Positions 60,150 to 64,000 of a stretch of 64,000 nucleotides of DNA are shown piece by piece; positions within the stretch are counted from its first letter, which is position 1; each line of letters starts with the position of its first letter. Origin of the DNA: Plectrocnemia conspersa (Eukaryota > Arthropoda > Insecta > Trichoptera > Polycentropodidae); contig VTFK01000070.1 in assembly GCA_009617715.1 (NCBI GenBank), forward strand, positions 372,001 through 436,000, read 5' to 3'. The notes under the pieces were generated by a model, which saw only the letters and a list, made by a program, of their open reading frames with translations, searched no databases and was not told the origin of the DNA. The position numbers and the translations under genes are program-made.

Positions 60150-60400
60150 GGAACTCGGTTGTTTGGATGATTTAACTTGGTTATTCTAGAGTAGGTTGAA
60201 CGATTGTAGACATTTCGGGGGTTCCTCAATGGTCCAACCTCGGTCCGCTGTTTTTTACGTTATATATTATTGACATATATACGGCAATAACAAACTCAAT
60301 TTTTTTTGTTTGCAGATAATTAAAATTTTTTTAGACGCATTCGACCTGTTGCTGATTTTATTTCATTTTGATTGATTGTTTAAATTTAATTTAAATAAAG
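60150..60400 (+). mobile_element. Non-LTR retrotransposon RT fragment
   Basis: From about 60213 the frame reads ISGVPQWSNLGPLFFTLYII, then DIYTAITNSIFF, matching the SGVPQGSxLGPLLFxxYIND palm block. The following LKFF* matches the decayed ADDxKIF box. Confidence 0.85.
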
Positions 60401-61187
60401 AAATGAGTGATTTAAGCAAAAGCTTTTGAAAGTTTGAATTCCAGATTTTATGGATGTCTTGCACATAAGCAAATAGATTAATATTATTGTAATATTAATA
60501 TCGTAAATTATAAAGAAATATATTGTCGCTTGTCTGTTTTTCTTCAATTGTTGCTTTTATAATCTTAAACAAAAAAAAGTGTTTAAATAGTTTTGGGTTT
60601 GCGGCTGTATTGACTTGAGAAGTGTAATTATCCGAAAAATGTTCTGTTGCTACAAAGCAAAGTTTAAAAATAGGATTGAAAAGGTGAGTGTGACCTTCTT
60701 TGTTAACCTTCTGAGAAGGATTGATTAATAAATATAATATTGAGGGTTTCAAGCATAATTAATATGTCTGAACCATAATATCAACGACACATTATCTGAC
60801 ATTGACGATATTAAACACATAATTTATTTATAGTGTTAAAGTTTTCGAAAATAAAATTATATTATCATATTATATCACGAGAACGCAAACAAATAACATG
60901 TTTAAGCAAAGCTTATGTTTTTTAAACTTTGTTTGCGATTAATTTAAAAGTACTTTATTATTTTTTATGGTATTCAATATACTGTATATACAATAATAGA
61001 CTTTAGTTTTATTAAACATACATATGCATTAATATTATTTACGTTTCTGTATGTATTCAATGTCATTGTTTTTGTCAACATATACATATTCATTTTTATT
61101 AGAATTTCAATTCCAAACTTATAAACTACATTAATCACGATAATTTGATATCATACGTATTCATCTGATTTGGTTAGTAAGAAAATT

Positions 61188-61574
<387 letters not shown>

Positions 61575-61807
61575 TGGTTACGGATAATTCGTGATCATGG
61601 CTGGAAAATCGCAGCCGAAATATATAATAAAAGTAAGTGAAAATGATGCACATATGTATTTTTGCTGTAATTATAAACCAGAGCATTCGCTGAACTAATC
61701 GCTATTCATCGCAATAGTAAGGAAATGTCTTGAAAAGTTTTTCATATATGTATTTATATGTATATGTAGAGCATGAGTTATAATACATGTATATAAAATA
61801 CACTATA

Positions 61808-62215
61808 CATGGGGTCAGCAAACTACGACTGCTTACAGCTGCGCGCAGTTTATTTTAATCCAGCCCGCGAGCTAAGATTAGATTTTACATTTTCAAACTC
61901 AAGGAATGCGTTGTACATGTAACAACAAAGGAGTTGCGATATATGACGTTACGTGGTGTTCCTATTGCTTCGCATTCCACTGCGACCTTATGCGGCTCAT
62001 TCGACAGCGTCTTCAGTGCTTCATATAACACTTTTTGCGATATTTAATTTTCATTTTATTACCCGTGAATATCTATCATGGCATTATAAAAGATTTGTGG
62101 ACTTTGAATGTCATGATTTAAAAGCAGAATGAAGTGTGAATTATTTTGTAATCGAATTGAATGACAAAGCAGTATGTTTATTGTGTTACTATCTCCCTCT
62201 ACTAGCATACTACAG
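61808..62215 (+). mobile_element. hAT transposon relic with BED-domain remnant
   Basis: GGGGTCAGCAAACTACG and CAGCCCGCGAGCTA at the left resemble hAT ends. From about 62098 the frame reads DFECHDLKAE*SVNYFVIE, then LNDKAVCLLCYYL, matching the KAVCLIC start of the zinc-finger BED domain in hAT-derived proteins. No right end found. Confidence 0.6.
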
Positions 62216-62486
62216 TTTATAGCTTAGTCAAGGTGAACTTTTATTTATTAGATAGTAATGGCGTAAGCCCAATACGTTACAACGGGAAAATCTGTACCAA
62301 ATGAGTAAATAAATCAGACATACTAAACCTACAAGTAAACATTAGCTTCCAGACTGAAAGTCTGGGAATCGGTGATATCTATAATATTAATTATGAATTA
62401 TTATGTTATATACAATTCATAATCAATATATGTCACTGCAGCTGGGGCGGTTTTATTTTAATAGTAGCGCATTTTTATAAATAAAA

Positions 62487-62555
62487 GCAGCCGGGGTTCG
62501 AACCCGTTACCTCAGAGCTCCTAGTCTGAGACGTTACGGCTTACGCTATTCTGTT
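62487..62555 (-). ncRNA. tRNA-like sequence (SINE head or tRNA pseudogene)
   Basis: The minus strand has a B-box match, GGTTCGAACCC, and an A-box-like TAGCGTAAGCCG, with a CTCAG/CTGAG stem between. The acceptor stem is incomplete (only the CGGCTGC side is clear), so a functional tRNA is unlikely. Confidence 0.45.
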
Positions 62556-62599
62556 CTATACTATAAACTAAATGGCTTTAAAAAGTTTGCTTCTTAACG

Positions 62600-64000
62600 A
62601 AAAAAAATATAAAAACAATGAAAAACAGTACTCATATGTAAAACCAATACTGCAATTGAAAATTTACGTTTTTTCTAAGCTTGCTTTATATATTGCTGTT
62701 TGGATTCTCGAGCTTAAGATTTTTACAATCTAGCTCTTCATAAAAATAGTTTTCCGACACCTGCGCTAGTATACCTTTTTAAATAAATACTAGAAGATAT
62801 AGAACTTACAAGTAAGAAACCTCTTAACCTAATAAATATATCATGGATAAAAAATGCATTATTAATATTTGATGACATTTATAATAAAAATTCTAATTAA
62901 ATATTGTTATTAAAAAAATATAAAGTTGTTCAAATATCTATATCTCTCATTACGATTTTCCATTTTATAAATATGTGAAAGCAATGGATGAATTTATCCA
63001 CATAAAATATCGTTTTACCGAAAACATGTTATAATAATAATTTAACACATATAAGGTTTTTATTGTAAGCTCTCCATAAAAATATCATTAGCCATTTTCT
63101 AATAATATAAGATATTTTGTATATAATATATTACTCTGATATTTTTAACTGCAAACATAAATATATAATTATGTATGTTTTAGCTGTAGTTTTAAAATTA
63201 ACTAGAGTTTTACGCAGTCAGAAATTCATAATAAATAAAAACAAATGGTTCCAATACCTACATTTATTAAAAATATCATCATCAGCCAAATAAAAGATTC
63301 AATAAGTAACTTGAAAGTACAAATATTGTATTTAAGCAATTACAAATTTTTCGTATTTATTATAATGCTGTATTGGAATTGAAACAGCTGTTAAGATTAT
63401 TTTGATTTATGCGTTTGCACATTTCACCAGAAAAATGATAGATTGTATTTGTGAACTATTTTTGAATATTTACTATTTATTTCAAAAATAAAATGAACTT
63501 CAAACTAGAATTTATATTATTATTGTACATACTTATATGTTTAATATAAGTATTTATTTTAGCAAATTATTATTCTTTTAATATTTAATTTATCGTGATT
63601 TTATTTCATTACTTTATATTGAAGTTATAATATTTTTTTTATTGTAGTTATTCAAGAATTATTTCATCCATAGTTTATAGATTTTTACATTAAAATTTCC
63701 TTATATAATGAAAAAATAAAAAACATTTTTGTCATCATTACAAAGAAAAATCTTAACAAGTTTTGTACGAATGTTACAAATTTGTAAAAAATATATAAAA
63801 ATGTTTATATTGATGGCAATAATAAACTCCATTCTTTACTGCGCTGAACTTTGTCACATTCTTTACTGCGCTGAACTTTGAAGTGTATAAAAATATAAAG
63901 CAACTAAAATATTTTTACTTTATCTACAGCTTCATAGTGTAAAATATATTTATAAACATTGACAGGATCAATATTTTACCACAGAAAAAAAATACTTTTT
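62600..64000. other. AT-rich, nothing recognised
   Basis: No conserved frame. A short exact duplication, CATTCTTTACTGCGCTGAAC, occurs at about 63831 and 63858. Confidence 0.5.

Noticed and set aside
62487..62555. Functional tRNA gene
   Set aside because: The A/B boxes are present but the acceptor stem does not close.

Overview
The window is AT-rich, intron-bearing DNA from an animal, almost certainly an insect. Two conserved insect genes can be read exon by exon on the minus strand. Most of the rest is transposon debris, tandem arrays and simple repeats. No rRNA, CRISPR or prokaryotic operon is visible, and I cannot name the species.

Layout: 0-13.4 kb is transposon-rich: a non-LTR relic, a nested stack of hAT and Harbinger-type elements in an older transposon-like gene relic, a piggyBac-type MITE carrying a hAT copy, and an internally deleted Tigger (pogo) transposase. 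A GC-richer, promoter-like block lies near 1.8-2.27 kb. From 13.5 to 23.0 kb lies Atg13 (minus strand), with seven exons recognised and one short exon missing; its introns hold mariner, MITE and non-LTR relics and two hairpins. From 23.3 to 40.2 kb no conserved gene is visible. This stretch is dominated by an array of about 28 units of ~190 bp (29.57-35.51 kb). Each unit carries a hairpin and an interleaved pair of short stems, and several units show compensatory changes. From 40.2 to 51.6 kb lies Hyperkinetic (Hk), the insect potassium-channel beta subunit, on the minus strand. Twelve exons join with consistent splice phases. Two Hk introns contain different tandem arrays, one of them interrupted by a foldback transposon. 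From 52 to 64 kb are GC-richer blocks upstream of Hk (possible promoter or enhancers), further tandem repeats, a second copy of the gene relic seen at 5-7 kb, two long TA tracts, a hAT relic and a tRNA-like sequence.

The two genes are not functionally linked: Atg13 is the HORMA-domain subunit of the autophagy-initiating Atg1/ULK1 complex in the cytosol, and Hk is a cytoplasmic subunit of Shaker-type channels in excitable cells. They lie in the same orientation about 17 kb apart.

The most striking observation is in Hk. The conserved reading frame meets a UGA immediately followed by CUA, a known stop-readthrough context. The same frame then stays open for 119 more codons across two introns with matching phases, which suggests programmed stop-codon readthrough producing a C-terminally extended channel subunit. 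The second is the structured array at 29.6-35.5 kb.
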